64,000 nucleotides of DNA from Enoplolaimus lenunculus (taxonomy: Eukaryota > Nematoda > Enoplea > Enoplida > Thoracostomopsidae): assembly GCA_030248215.1 (NCBI GenBank), contig JASANG010003044.1, positions 1 to 64,000 of the forward strand, written 5' to 3'. Of the stretch, positions 48,401 through 58,901 are shown one piece after another (the first letter of the stretch is position 1; every line of letters starts with the position of its first letter). The notes below the pieces were generated by a model. The model was not told the DNA's origin. It saw only the letters and a program-made list of their open reading frames with translations, and did not search any database. The position numbers were made by a program, and so were the translations under genes.

Positions 48401-48786
48401 CAGCACCGACGAAACTTTGGATTCCGCTCACGTTGATTTTGCTCAGTTTTCATTTTGACGGGTACATGGTCGGTGGGTACATGGCTAGTGCGGCATGCGT
48501 CGCTCCTCAGTACACTAGCTTAATTGCAGGGTTGTCGCAGGTGTTTGCAGAAATTGCATCTGTAATATCGTCACTAGCAACTGGCGCGATTGTGCAATCG
48601 CCTGGTCAACGCTACAGATGGCATGCAGCAATTCATGTTGCGAACGCAGTTGCATTTATGGGATCTGTGCTATTCATTTGGTTGGGAAGTGGTCGGGAAG
48701 ACGAAACTATTACAAGCTGTGCAACTAGAAGCGCAAGTTCCGGCGAAAAGTACAAAAATGATCCAGAAACGCGTGATGAAGCTTAA
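45490..48786 (+). CDS. SLC17-like major facilitator superfamily transporter
   Basis: Multi-pass membrane transporter of the SLC17 type (sialin, vesicular glutamate and Na/phosphate anion carriers); the substrate cannot be told. Exons 45490-45766, 46165-46404 and 47432-48786 have GT-AG borders and matching phases, giving 623 residues. Exon 1 carries the first membrane segment (LGIALLLFLGNIVNGITF) and an extracellular loop with an NST glycosylation site. Exon 2 has WDRSRQSLVLSAYAFGAIPF and two further helices, like the WD-x-x-x-x-G-x-ILS region of SLC17. Exon 3 has HASNSYWFYAFVSYLPSFYK then LGLSPSANGLFSS, the family's LPTY-(hydrophobic)-K-x-VL-x-(6)-NGLLSS block. An unusually long hydrophilic cytoplasmic loop (Asn/Lys/Ser-rich, around 48150-48300) splits the second half. 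Intron 2 holds family C and A elements. Class is firm, subfamily likely. Confidence 0.88.
46495..46624. mobile_element. Family C MITE in transporter intron 2
   Basis: TTTAAGCCTAAGCCTAC inside; the right end TGATCTTTACATGGGCC is typical, the left end is eroded. Confidence 0.6.
46833..47014. mobile_element. Family A MITE in transporter intron 2, diverged
   Basis: CGCTGCAAAAAACGGTGCAT at the left and CATCATTTTTGCTGTG at the right, with GACTCTGGTGGAGTC at the centre. Confidence 0.65.
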
Positions 48787-49162
48787 TGCAACTTTTTTCT
48801 AGTCTTTGAAAATTATTTAGCTAAAACTGTGATTATCGCGGACTTTAGAAATAGAGAATGTTGAAACGATTACTAGTTGTCTGACAAGAAGCTTTGTTCT
48901 AAGATATGAAAAAACGACCGAAAATATTTGAAAATTACTTAGCTACCAAATTGTGATGGTCACACGCATCAGTAAATTAACTGCTACTTTGATATTGTCC
49001 CGAGTGGTCTTTTACGTCTTGCAGATTTTGCACTGCGCATATATGCTAGAATTGTTAAACACTGCTCACAGTGTCTGTGTTGCTCATATATAACTTGTAT
49101 TTAGTTGCGTATGGTATCCTTTACGAGTTAAAGGGTTATAGATACTAACTGAGAATTTTTCC
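48787..49162. other. Downstream of the transporter
   Basis: 48985-49100 (CACTGCGCATATATGCTAGA and AAACACTGCTCACAGTGTCT) is a partial copy of the tail of the SINE-like repeat at 49163-49380. No gene is seen. Confidence 0.45.
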
Positions 49163-49380
49163 ATTAACCCTTTTCTCATGAATATTTTCAATTTCATATG
49201 AGATGTTATTTCAAGGTGATTCGATACCCAGTCTTTCGGTTGGTAGGCGTTTACGATGTCCACTCAGCTACAGGTGCTTGACGCGAGCCCGAGTGCGCTG
49301 TCACGTCTTTCAGACATTTTGCACTGCGCACATTTGTTAGAATTATTAAACACTGCTCACAGTATCTGTGTATGAGTTAA
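49163..49380 (-). repeat. tRNA-derived SINE-like repeat, copy 1
   Basis: Aligns along its length with 62222-62430: AACCCTTT-CTCA-ATGAATATTTTC, a B-box-like GGATTCGA/GATTCGATACCC (about 49218-49229), CTCAGCTA-AGG-GCTTGACGC (A-box side) and AAACACTG. Box order implies transcription from the minus strand. Confidence 0.6.
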
Positions 49381-50191
49381 TAAAGGGTTAAACAAAATGC
49401 AATGATGTTAAAAGTAAACGTATATGCGTTGTATGTCAATATTTGCAACAGTTCATTGTAAAGTACAATAGGTACGGCGTGACATAAAATAAACACAATG
49501 CTATACCTATTTTTTTTAAGTTATACTGAAATATCGCAGCAAAGGTCACATGTTTTAACATCATCACATGCAGGCCCGTAGCCAGCTCACATTGCTGAGA
49601 AGGCTAGAAAGTTTCAGGATGGGTATACAGCGATTTTTGTTGACTTACAAGCAAGGTTGAAACTTTTTAAGAGGAGCATTTTTTCAGGGGCTGATTCTAC
49701 TGTCCCCTCCACTTTGTTTCGGGCCAGATCAGATGACGTTTTTTACTGTATCGCGTAGAAATCAAATGTTTGTGAAATTGTTTTAAATGTTGCAGAAATT
49801 GTGGCCACTATTACTTTTAGGGTAATAAAAGGTGGCTTAAATGCATGCATAAGGTTACACCCGACGTTAACCACACAGTGAAAAGGGTACACCTGAAAAT
49901 AGTTTGGGCCAAAATTAGTGAGTTTTTGAAATGTTTTGCCGTTCTCCGTATAGTTCATTACCTTACTCCAAATACGGCGGTTTCGGACATCGAGATATAA
50001 ATTGAAAATTACCGTATTCTTTGTGATATTTGAACAAAATGTAATGTTTTGGGGTTACAAATTTGAGTTTTGACTTTTTAAGCACTTTTTTCAAATCTCA
50101 GCTTGCCAAATACTGCCCAGAGATATACAAGGTTAACATTGAAAGTTCGTGGTAAGCCTAAAAGGATTATAGCTCTTTTCACGGTTTTATG
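49381..50191. other. Intergenic, nothing recognised
   Basis: AT-rich sequence without repeats or frames I can support. Confidence 0.35.
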
Positions 50192-50637
50192 TACTGTAGT
50201 GACCTGAATAAGAGGGGAGGGGGTTATAATAGGGGTCCTCATTTTGAGTCTCAATCGATAAGAGAAGTATCTCTAATGAGGATCCGTAAAGTTATTGAGT
50301 CCCTAAACCCTTAGGGTCCAAAATCTCAATTATGCCTATTTGTACCGCATAAATGACTCCAGGACCAAATAATGTTGAGTTCGAAACATTAAAGCGTACT
50401 TAAGTTTCGAAAGTATATTCCTAAGTATAACCTTGCATTACCGCTTTAGCTATTGATACAAGACATATAAACGTTTACTTCAACGGATAATGGCAATACC
50501 GGATATATATCCGTAACGAAGGGTGGCGGAGCGTGGGTTAAAAATAAATAACAGTCTGTAACCGAATAACAGGGGGTACCCTCTGAAGAGACCAAATAAA
50601 TATTAGTCCACACCTCTTAATTCGGGTCACTACGGTA
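50192..50637. mobile_element. Family B MITE
   Basis: TACTGTAGTGACCTGAATAA at the left and TTCGGGTCACTACGGTA at the right. 446 bp with a standard interior. Confidence 0.8.
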
Positions 50638-51261
50638 GCTGTCTTAAGTTTTACATAGCTGTAATATCGATTGAATTGGTGATGTCACACTTTATTACTT
50701 TTCAGCTAACTTTTTCTCGTAACTACCAGAAACTCTTTTGATCCGCAATCTTTTGAACAGATGCCACTGCAAGACTTTTGCAATATCCACTACTTCCCAG
50801 AATTTTTGCGATGAATTGTCGTTACTGATACAGTTTGACGACACGTTGGCATATACACATTTTAAACATTTTCGATACAACCATGGGCAGGCTGGAACGG
50901 TCCGGGACACATTTTGGGCCCGCGGGCCTAAGTGGTCTAGACCGGGCCGCCAGCCGAAACAAATCGCAGCGGTTCCCTATGCTAGAACCTAAAACTTAAG
51001 TGTTTAATATTTTTATTGGTCGTGTAAATAGCAATAGCTTGTATATAGACACATCGTTAACATGAGGACATTTTTCAAATCAAGTTTAATTCTCTTTGCT
51101 TTTGGTGGGATATAAGCATGGTTTGGCCAAATTTCTGCAATTGGCTCTGAGTCGGATTTCAGAGTAATGGTGTCATCAAAAAATTCGTTAAATGTTGTCT
51201 TCAGTTACCATCAAGAACCACCGTAATGTATAATTAACCGGTGATTCATTGCGACAAACAG
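50638..51261. other. Intergenic with a small GC-rich palindromic patch
   Basis: 50905-50950 contains GGGCCCGCGGGCC and TCTAGACCGGGCC, out of character with the surroundings and possibly the worn end of a DNA element. No gene. Confidence 0.35.
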
Positions 51262-51603
51262 CAGTGGATCCAGCAATTTCTGACGGGGGCGGGCGGTATA
51301 GGAAATGCTATAAAACGCAAAAATTGTAAGGTAGAAACCTTGCCATTTTATCACCAAAAAATTTTGTTAAGTGGAGAAATTGGATCGTATCATTTTACCA
51401 ATCAAATTTTTTGATGGGGAAAATTATAAGGTAAGGATCATTTCATCACAAAAAATTTCTGAGGGAAAAATTAGGGTCCGTATCTTTCTTGTTAAAACAT
51501 TTTCTGACGGGAAAATTGTAAGGCAGGGATTTTTATCATTTTATAATAAAAAATTGTTAATTGGGGTGTAGGCCCCCCTCGCCCCCCTCTGGATCCGCTA
51601 CTG
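51262..51603. mobile_element. Family G, hAT-like MITE
   Basis: CAGTGGATCCAGCAATTTCT at the left and CTCTGGATCCGCTACTG at the right are inverted, a terminal style seen in hAT-like elements. The interior has three loose repeats with TTTCTGACGGGAAAATT and GATCATTTCATCA. A second copy is at 61784-61962. I could not confirm an 8-bp target duplication. Confidence 0.6.
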
Positions 51604-53073
51604 GAGACAACTCACAGTTTATTGGTAAAATCAATCCATTTGGAATTGTAATTGATAATTTTTATCACTTTTCGCCCAGATCCGCCACTCAGTACACACA
51701 CACTGCACGCAAAACCTGGACATTGCTCTCCTTTCCTGCTATTCGGTCGGACGTTTTGGCCTGGGAACGTTTATATTTTTGTTTATATTTTCTCACGACA
51801 GATTGACATGTATTGCAAGTAACTTGATTTGCAACAACAATATTATGCATTTTTCGACTTATCTTTAGACCTCCCATGTTTATTTAACGTCTAAGATTGG
51901 ATTTTATACATTTGTCACAGTTTCAAAAATATGAATTTAGACCGGATATCCGGCAATATAAGTACGGATATTGGTTTCCCTGTTATATTATTAATTTTAT
52001 TGCATTTAAAGTTGCTTTACAATGTTTTTCATCCGTCCTAAAAATGCATGGCATTAATGTTTTCTTCGAAGACAAATCAGCAACTTCACCGAAAACTTTA
52101 GAATATAATCAAAATCCTGTTGCCTGTTAAGCAACAAATTCTAAAAATGCAACATCTTTGGTCACGCTTACAAAAGATACGTAAAATTTATTATACCTAT
52201 TTTATCGGTTTATGATATGGCACAAAATAGCCTTTACATCCTGAAATGTGTTAAATCCGGGTGCAATAAAAGTTATTGCATTTATTAATCTAATACCATT
52301 TAACAAGCGCATTGCGGGCAAAATATTCTTTCAGTGATAATGATAACTGTAACACCGTATTTTTAAGTTCTTTGTATTTTCTATGCTTTCTGCTACTTTG
52401 TCCTTTGCGTTATATAGGACCGTTTTAGCTTCTATTGCTATTTACTGAAGGACGTACATTTTTAAAAGTGCACTGAACACTCCACAAAACGACAGAGCCC
52501 GTTTGGTTTGAACGTCAAATTCTCATAGCAGGCCTGTGATTATAAACACGTGCCATCTAAGAGTTTCGAGGATCGAGTCCTCGCAAGTAAATCAGATCTT
52601 ACGTTAAAAACATAAAACATTCGTGTGTGAAAAGGTTGCGAACACCATTTGGAAATGTTTGATGCATTTTTGCAACTACTATTTCAGAATTTTGTTATAT
52701 GTGCACATTTTCGTGCTAAAATGACTGAGTCAAACGTCATGAAATATATAAGCTAGAATGTCACAAACCGACGAGCATTAGGCAAAGTAGTAGAAATCTT
52801 ATTTCAAAAATTATTTCCAAGCGGCACGCTTTTGAGGCTATTTAATTAATACCCCAGTAAAATTAAAATTTATTTCACTGCATACTTCGGTATTTGGCCT
52901 CTAACAGGAATATTATACAAGAAAAAATTCAATTATGCGCTATAACTGGCTTGACACCAACAAAACGGGTGTACACTTACAGTTTACGCTTTTATCGGCG
53001 AATTAACTAAAATTTTCAGAGATACCCGAATCTATTTTTTTTTATTTCGGTATCTTAAAAAAGTTAAGTTAGC
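51604..53073. other. Intergenic, nothing firm
   Basis: A T-arm-like hairpin (CGAGG-ATCGAGT-CCTCG) lies at 52567-52583, but no A box or cloverleaf accompanies it. Confidence 0.35.
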
Positions 53074-53165
53074 ATGGTCGCAAACACCATTATGCTTATT
53101 TTATTACTATCCACTGTTCGAAGTCGATTCCTACACCATGCATCGAATGGTTTGAAATTTTACTC
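53074..53165 (+). pseudogene. Relic of a duplicated lipase 5' end
   Basis: GTTAGCATGGTCGC, then TTATTTTATTACTATCCACTG, TTCGAAGTCGATTCCTA and TTTGAAATTTTACTCTA match in order the start of the lipase coding region at 53610-53710 (TTTAGCATGG, TTATTTTAATGCTATCCCACTG and so on). It covers the signal-peptide part only and has no continuing frame. Confidence 0.6.
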
Positions 53166-53281
53166 TAAATTCTAATTGTAATCATCTCTGGAATTGACAC
53201 TAAGATTCCGAATTAACTGTTCTGAGTTTCCTAAAGCTATTAATCGCTCCAAAATTCTTTATTTAGCATAATTGTAATGAC

Positions 53282-53472
53282 GGCCCATGTCACTTGAAGG
53301 GTCGTCCAGGGCTTTGGTGGGTCTATAAAAAGAGTATGTTTAGATTCTAGATTACATTTTTTGCTTAGGCTTAGGCTTAGGATTAGGCTGAGGAATTCAT
53401 TTTTGCAACGCTTTGGCTTAGGCTTAGGAAAACGCTTAATCTACTGTTACACCCCGTAAAGTAACAATGGAC
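53282..53472. mobile_element. Family C MITE abutting the lipase gene
   Basis: GGCCCATGTCACTTGAAGGG at the left and ACCCCGTAAAGTAACAATGG at the right, with GCTTAGGCTTAGGCTTAGG inside. Its right end supplies an ATG (53467) in frame with the lipase. Confidence 0.75.
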
Positions 53473-53586
53473 GTAATGACTATACTCCTTAGTTTAATAT
53501 TAAGGAACTGTTCAAATACAGGTCCTACAGGTAATAAACTCTCCATTTTCAATTTGTTTGAGATGCAAAAAATTAATTATTTTACA

Positions 53587-54996
53587 ATGTCATTTCAAAA
53601 ATCTTTGTTTAGCATGGCCTTAATTACTATTTTACTTATTTTAATGCTATCCCACTGCTCAAATACGACTCCTATAATATTATCAGTGGAACAAGACGCA
53701 TTGAAATTTGCCTCTATTGGTTGCATCGGGTACTATACTTCAGACTCGGAGCATTCGTGCTCACTTTTGGTAAATCGTTCAGATTTAAGCTACGCTCAAG
53801 CTACTGCATTTTGTAATCGCGTCGGAGCACAATATGTTAGTAGTTCCTTTCGATCCCAAGGAAAAGGTTCCAACAAATTAAAATCCAACATTGAAAATGA
53901 AAATCTAAGTCGTTCCAGCGCAGACAATTTTCAGCCGGCGCCACGGGTAGAGCCATTTAAATGCACAATGCGGAAACGTTGGGTCCACAGCTGCGGATTT
54001 GAAGTAAACATTGATCGTGATCATCTTGACGCCCTAACCCCTATCCAGTGCGCTTCCAAGTACAAACCGGAATTTTGGTTGTTTAACCGTGACGCTGCGT
54101 ACAGTTATAACTTGACGTACCCGAATTATTACAGCCAAATTGATGGATTAAAGATGATCCTAGGAGATGCCGGTTGGGAGAGATTTACCCGAAAACGTTT
54201 GATAGTTCTCGCTCATGGCTGGACTGATTCGGCAGATACAGGTTGGGTCGTAAATGTAAGGCGACGATTTCTGGAGCTTGAAGACGTTAATGTGATTGCT
54301 GTGCAATGGAAGGATGGTGCTTCGGATCCGGTGTATTTTCCTAGTGCCGCGACCACGCGGGATATTGGACAACTGCTAGGCCGCGTGTTGGATCATTTTG
54401 TCTTGAGAGGGGTCGCCGAAACAGCCGTTTGGTGTATCGGACACAGCCTTGGAGCGCATGTTTGCGGATTTGCGGGCAAAACCAGCCGATACTATTACGG
54501 CCGGATAACTGCGCTTGATGCAGCAAAACCAGGATTTGACGAAAAACCTAGCGCCTACAGGGTAGGAGTAAATGATTCTTTTTCGGTCGATGCAATTCAT
54601 ACAGGAGGTAATAAAGATGATATTCCCATTATTGACGATTTGGGGACGTTGAGACGAGTAGGCCACGCCGATTTTTATCCGAACGGTGGCGAAAATCAAC
54701 CAGGTTGTGATGGGAAGAAAGATTTCGGAAGTTGTAGTCATCAGCGATCACATTTGCTGTTTTATGAGTCAATGAAATCTAGCGGTTGCGTGGGCGGGGC
54801 TCTAGTTTCAAACCCCTGTGGTAACTGCAGTGTGGTTACGGCGCAACTTGGCTATAGATGGGCCGGCGAACACGGTGCGTTTTATTCAATAACTGGGGCG
54901 CATTCACCATACTGCAAGGCGGAAGCTGGAGTAAGACTAGCGGATCCAACTGATAAAATTTTTGACATCATACGTTGTAAAGGAACGAGTGTTTAG
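53587..54996 (+). CDS. Secreted pancreatic-lipase-family triacylglycerol lipase
   Basis: Extracellular alpha/beta-hydrolase of the pancreatic/endothelial lipase family, hydrolysing ester bonds in glycerolipids (family knowledge). From ATG 53587 the single exon encodes 469 residues. I prefer this start because MSFQKSLFSMALITILLILM reads as a signal peptide. The frame is also open from ATG 53467, which lies in a MITE end. The oxyanion-hole segment HGW is at 210-212, the nucleophile Ser287 in GHSLGAH, Asp311 in ALDAAKPGF and the likely catalytic His385 in SCSHQRS, so the catalytic set is complete. Residues 50-130 before the lipase domain include a Cys-bearing stretch (CSLLVNRSDLSYAQATAFC) of unknown role. 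No introns are seen, unlike the neighbouring genes. Followed at once by AATAAA. Confidence 0.92.
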   Translation: MSFQKSLFSMALITILLILMLSHCSNTTPIILSVEQDALKFASIGCIGYYTSDSEHSCSLLVNRSDLSYAQATAFCNRVGAQYVSSSFRSQGKGSNKLKSNIENENLSRSSADNFQPAPRVEPFKCTMRKRWVHSCGFEVNIDRDHLDALTPIQCASKYKPEFWLFNRDAAYSYNLTYPNYYSQIDGLKMILGDAGWERFTRKRLIVLAHGWTDSADTGWVVNVRRRFLELEDVNVIAVQWKDGASDPVYFPSAATTRDIGQLLGRVLDHFVLRGVAETAVWCIGHSLGAHVCGFAGKTSRYYYGRITALDAAKPGFDEKPSAYRVGVNDSFSVDAIHTGGNKDDIPIIDDLGTLRRVGHADFYPNGGENQPGCDGKKDFGSCSHQRSHLLFYESMKSSGCVGGALVSNPCGNCSVVTAQLGYRWAGEHGAFYSITGAHSPYCKAEAGVRLADPTDKIFDIIRCKGTSV

Positions 54997-54998
54997 AG

Positions 54999-55004
54999 AA
55001 TAAA
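54999..55004 (+). terminator. Poly(A) signal AATAAA of the lipase gene
   Basis: A canonical hexamer two bases after the stop codon. A very short 3' untranslated region would be typical of small nematode genes. Confidence 0.5.
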
Positions 55005-56708
55005 TAGTAAGGCTTGTGCTATCAGGACCGCGCTTGGGGGTGTTTGGGAACAGTTAAGCATGGCCGTTTGTGCTATAACGGCAAATAACGAAATAATAAC
55101 AATTATCTACCGGTAAGTTAAGCTCAATACAACATCTCAAATTCTTTTGGTTCTATCAAAGGACTTAAAAGACCCACCTTTTCCCAAGCGTTCAGAGCAA
55201 TCACGGAAATTTTGTTACAGTGGGTAACCCGTAGAACCTGGTGCTTAATTTGTTGGTTCTGATTGCGGTAAGATAATAAACATTTATGCGTTTAAAAGAT
55301 TACCGCACATAAACGTTATTTAATCAAAGAATAGATCCACTGGCTATTTACGAGTAAGCGCCTTAGTTCAAGCCAAAAATTGAACGTTTTCAATTAAAAA
55401 ATTTTGCTAACTTTCGGATGTATTTCCAACTTTTTGACCTATGAAGAAATTGATTGTTTCAGTTCAGATTGCTAACCATGTAATCAGCCCTGGTTTCAAA
55501 TAAAAAAATTTCACTATTCATTACTGTTTTTCGTTTAACACATTTGCTATATTTGTTTTTTACTTAAATACAATGTCACTTACGGCACGAACTGATCAAT
55601 AAATCATCCTTGGTGACTTTGGTGACTTAGTAGCACCTATCGCCAGTTTGTAATAAAGCTCCCAAGCAAGTGCACCGTGACAGCTGTTAGCATCGAAATT
55701 TCGACAGAGCTAACGCAAATTAATTACTGCAAATTGTGAGTAGAATTTCAAAGAGAATTATATCCACTGATTCGAAAGTATAGGACCAATCACAAACCTG
55801 CTACAGGTGCTAAACAGATTTCGAAATACGTGAATAGATTTCCTTTTCGAGAAAGCTGCAGTACATATCAAGAGCTGCTCAACAAAAAAATAAACTTAAA
55901 TTATAGCTTAACCAAACTTGAATATTAGTTTAAGTTAAACTTAAATGGCTTGACTGACTAAATAAACGTGTATTCTAAAAGTTTCACTTACCCTAACATA
56001 TTTTCAAGTTTAACACGAGATTAAGTTAAACTTATTTGCGCAGCCCAGAAATTATGTCTATCTAAGAATTCATTAACTTTTACTTATACTAAAAATGTGT
56101 AAGATTTTAAATGAGTTTAAGCGTAAACCTTGCCTGTTAGTTTAGTTAATCTAGAAAGTTAGTTTAATGCTGTTGGATTAGCTTAAACTTAAATCAAATT
56201 CGTTTAAGCTTTTAGAGTGCATCGATGTATTTTCAACAAGCAAACTCATGGTCGTCCGAATTCAGAATTTAACACAAAACAGTACTCTGGTACAGAAATT
56301 GTATGTGGTTTCGTAAATATTGGTTCACTTTTGTTCTTCAATTGCCAGACCTACGACTAACTGGTGATACATGATACAAACTACCGCGAATAAGTTCCTA
56401 GGATTGAAACAATTCTATTTAGAAATTGTAGCATGTTTCAGACTATCTTGTCAGGCTCACATCATTAAACTCGTTTTTTAAATTTTTGCAAAACTCTATA
56501 TATCTTAAGCGCTGAGATTATTTTTGAAGCATAAAATCTCTGTAAATGGTCAATACAAAATCTGCACAGCGGCGATAAGGGTGCTTATTTTTTACCAACT
56601 CAAAAACCAACTGTTAATGCCTCAAAATTTACAAAATCGACTCTGTAGAAATTCGACTATCCAAATATATATTTTCGTCAATTAGACAAGATTTTCTGTT
56701 TCGTGCTG
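55005..56708. other. Intergenic between lipase and channel genes
   Basis: 55620-55850 has CACCTATCGCCAGTTTGT and GGACCAATCACAAACC, similar to 30395-30430, an unclassified repeat. 55975-56221 is rich in TTTAAGTTTAA motifs and begins and ends with inverted TCTAAAAG, perhaps another small element. No gene. Confidence 0.4.
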
Positions 56709-56960
56709 CACTGTAACTTTTAGTGAGTTTATTTTAACTCAGAATGAGTTGAAACACTCAATCTGAGTTAGGACTATCAGAACTCAGAATTTGGAGTTGG
56801 TTTAATTTATTTTGAGTTAATTAATCAACTTACCCAGAGTCCACTCAAATCAGAGTATGAATCAACTTAACTCAGAATGAGTTAATGTTTACTGATATTA
56901 AGTCAGAAATAACTAACTCGCTGTCGGAATTGATTAATCAACTCATTGGAATTTACAGTG
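56709..56960. mobile_element. Inverted-repeat MITE resembling family A
   Basis: CACTGTAACTTTTAGTGAGT and ACTCATTGGAATTTACAGTG are inverted. The interior has many ACTCAGAATGAGTT palindromes. The unit differs from family A (GAGTCAAATTTGACTC), so this is a related or separate family. Confidence 0.7.
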
Positions 56961-57138
56961 TGAGAAGTTCTAACAGCTGTCAAAAATAGAGTTTTCAAAA
57001 TAAAAGGTGGGACATGGATAGAACCGAGAATTTTCGCAGAACTCAAAAATGTTAAAATTCTCAAGCTCCAACCATTTTTAGAAAACTGTATAGCTAAGGG
57101 TGACTGTCACTTTGATGCTCAGTGCTATAAAACGTGGC

Positions 57139-58901
57139 CTAATAAATTCCATTCGAATCATTGCTTTTTGGACGCTCACTGGCATCATCATAATCTTCAT
57201 CCGGAGTCAAATTTTCATCTCTTTGATCAGTACCAGATTCGCGTTGACAACAACACCCTGAATGACTCTTGTTCCACTTGGAAGTAAATTGGGCACAAGT
57301 CCAAATAAACTCAAAAAATGCCGCGTACATTACCAGAGATAAACCGAGTTCGTATACCAGATTGGCGAACCCATAAGTTGGGACCTCTTCGTAAATTGTC
57401 AGCCATGTAGATGCTGCAGATATGCGAATATTAACGTGTTTCTGTCTCTGGTCGAGTTTGTTTTGTTCAACTCGAGTTTAAAACGATTCAAACTGTGGTC
57501 AATTTGAACGGAATTGTGAACATTTTCTTGTTCACAGGTCAATCGGCATTCTTCAGCGGCTGATATTAGTCCGTCGCTTTGATCAATGGTCGAGCTGGAC
57601 CCATAAGCTGCTAACGGGTTTCTGCTGTAATTAACCAACTCGGGCATAGAACAATTGACGAGTTCAGAAGCGCTCAGACAAATCAATTGACCACTGGTTG
57701 AAAATATTGATGATTTAGGTTTGATCGTTCGCTTAACATCAGAAACTAAATGCCGTATGCCGTCTTCATGAAGTATTCCCAATGCGTAGGGTAACAAGCA
57801 TCCACACTGTTGGTAAACGTGCAGTACATTACAAGCTGTGAAACAATCATATCTATACGCCTGGTGTGGGTGTTGGCGGAGTGCCAGATACGAAAGAAGT
57901 TTTGATTTCTGTCCAGAGGTAAGGCTTTTAGGACTGTTTGTGGGCTCTGTTGAGGGTTTTAGCTTTTGAAGATAATGAATATGAGAGTAACGAACAGATG
58001 CATCGTGTAAGTAGTTAGTTTCCAGCGAAGTTGCAACCGTGGGTGCGTAAGCGTACTGAGCAGTAATGAACAACTTTGCCGTAGGGCGGATTGAGTAGTT
58101 GAACACTGGCTTCAAACTTACGGCCACATTTAGGCCGCCGTCTGGGCCAGGAGTTGTAAATTTGAGCCGAGACAGACCGGTGCCGGAGACTTGCGTAAAA
58201 TCAAAATAAATACACGGGCCGTACATACTCGGAACCGCAGATATATAGTCGTCGCACGATAGTCGATAATCACGGTAGGAACAGCTCGAAGATTTGATCA
58301 GATCTTTGACAGAAATACCAACTAGGGATAACGTTCTGCTGCTGTGGGTCTCAAATCGATGAAAGTTGATAAGTTTGCTACTGCTGAAAAATTTTGTAAG
58401 TTCAATTTCCGCGTTTCTCAGCCGAATATGGCTCCAATGTTTAATTGAGTCAATCATCGGGTTCGGGTGAAGCGCAGTTGGTTGGCCTGATGCCAAAATT
58501 AACAATTTAGCGTCATTGCTAAGCTGATCTTGGTAAAGCTCAAAGGTTTTATCTTCCGAATTGTTTGTGCTTTCGTTAGACCATTCGAACACCGAAATGT
58601 TAGTGTAAATTTGGTCACCAAACTCTTCAGTTGTGTTCCATCCAAATGGAGCAGTTGTTGTTGTTGTTGTTGACTTCAGTTGTGATATTTGATCTGCGGT
58701 TAATTTTGATTGGACGCTGGGTTTAATTTGAGGGCATATCATAATGTTTGGTACGTCGACTTTAGATGAACGAACACTGTGAATGTTAGTGGTTTTCGGA
58801 AACGATAAGTAAAGGAAAAGAAAATGAGCGCAAGTGAACAACGTAAAACATGCAAATATGAACACAATTATTGCCCACAAAGCTTTTTCCCACGTTTTCA
58901 T
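57139..58901 (-). CDS. DEG/ENaC (amiloride-sensitive sodium channel) subunit, frame interrupted
   Basis: Trimeric, two-pass cation channel subunit; nematode relatives act in touch, proprioception and acid or peptide sensing. The frame from 58901 gives 500 residues: first membrane segment 7-31, VDVPNIMICP at 48-57 (pre-finger motif), YGPCIYFDF at 228-235, a GL-x-V-x-VSL beta stretch at 257-263, YDCFTACNVLHVYQQCGCLL at 351-370 and CRLTC at 452-456. The stop falls before the second membrane segment. That segment follows in another frame (to 57139): STWLTIYEEVPTYG, then FANLVYELGLSLVMYAAFFE with the GLS selectivity-filter triplet, and an acidic tail with CCC. The frames overlap only at 57399-57480, too short for an intron, so a small indel (real or assembly) is likely. 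The N-terminus lacks the usual cytoplasmic HG motif. A TTAAACAG acceptor 17 bases upstream suggests a missing first exon or trans-splicing. Confidence 0.85.

Noticed and set aside
52540-52600. Possible tRNA T-arm hairpin
   Set aside because: Only the T-arm-like stem and loop are present; no acceptor, D or anticodon arms could be drawn.
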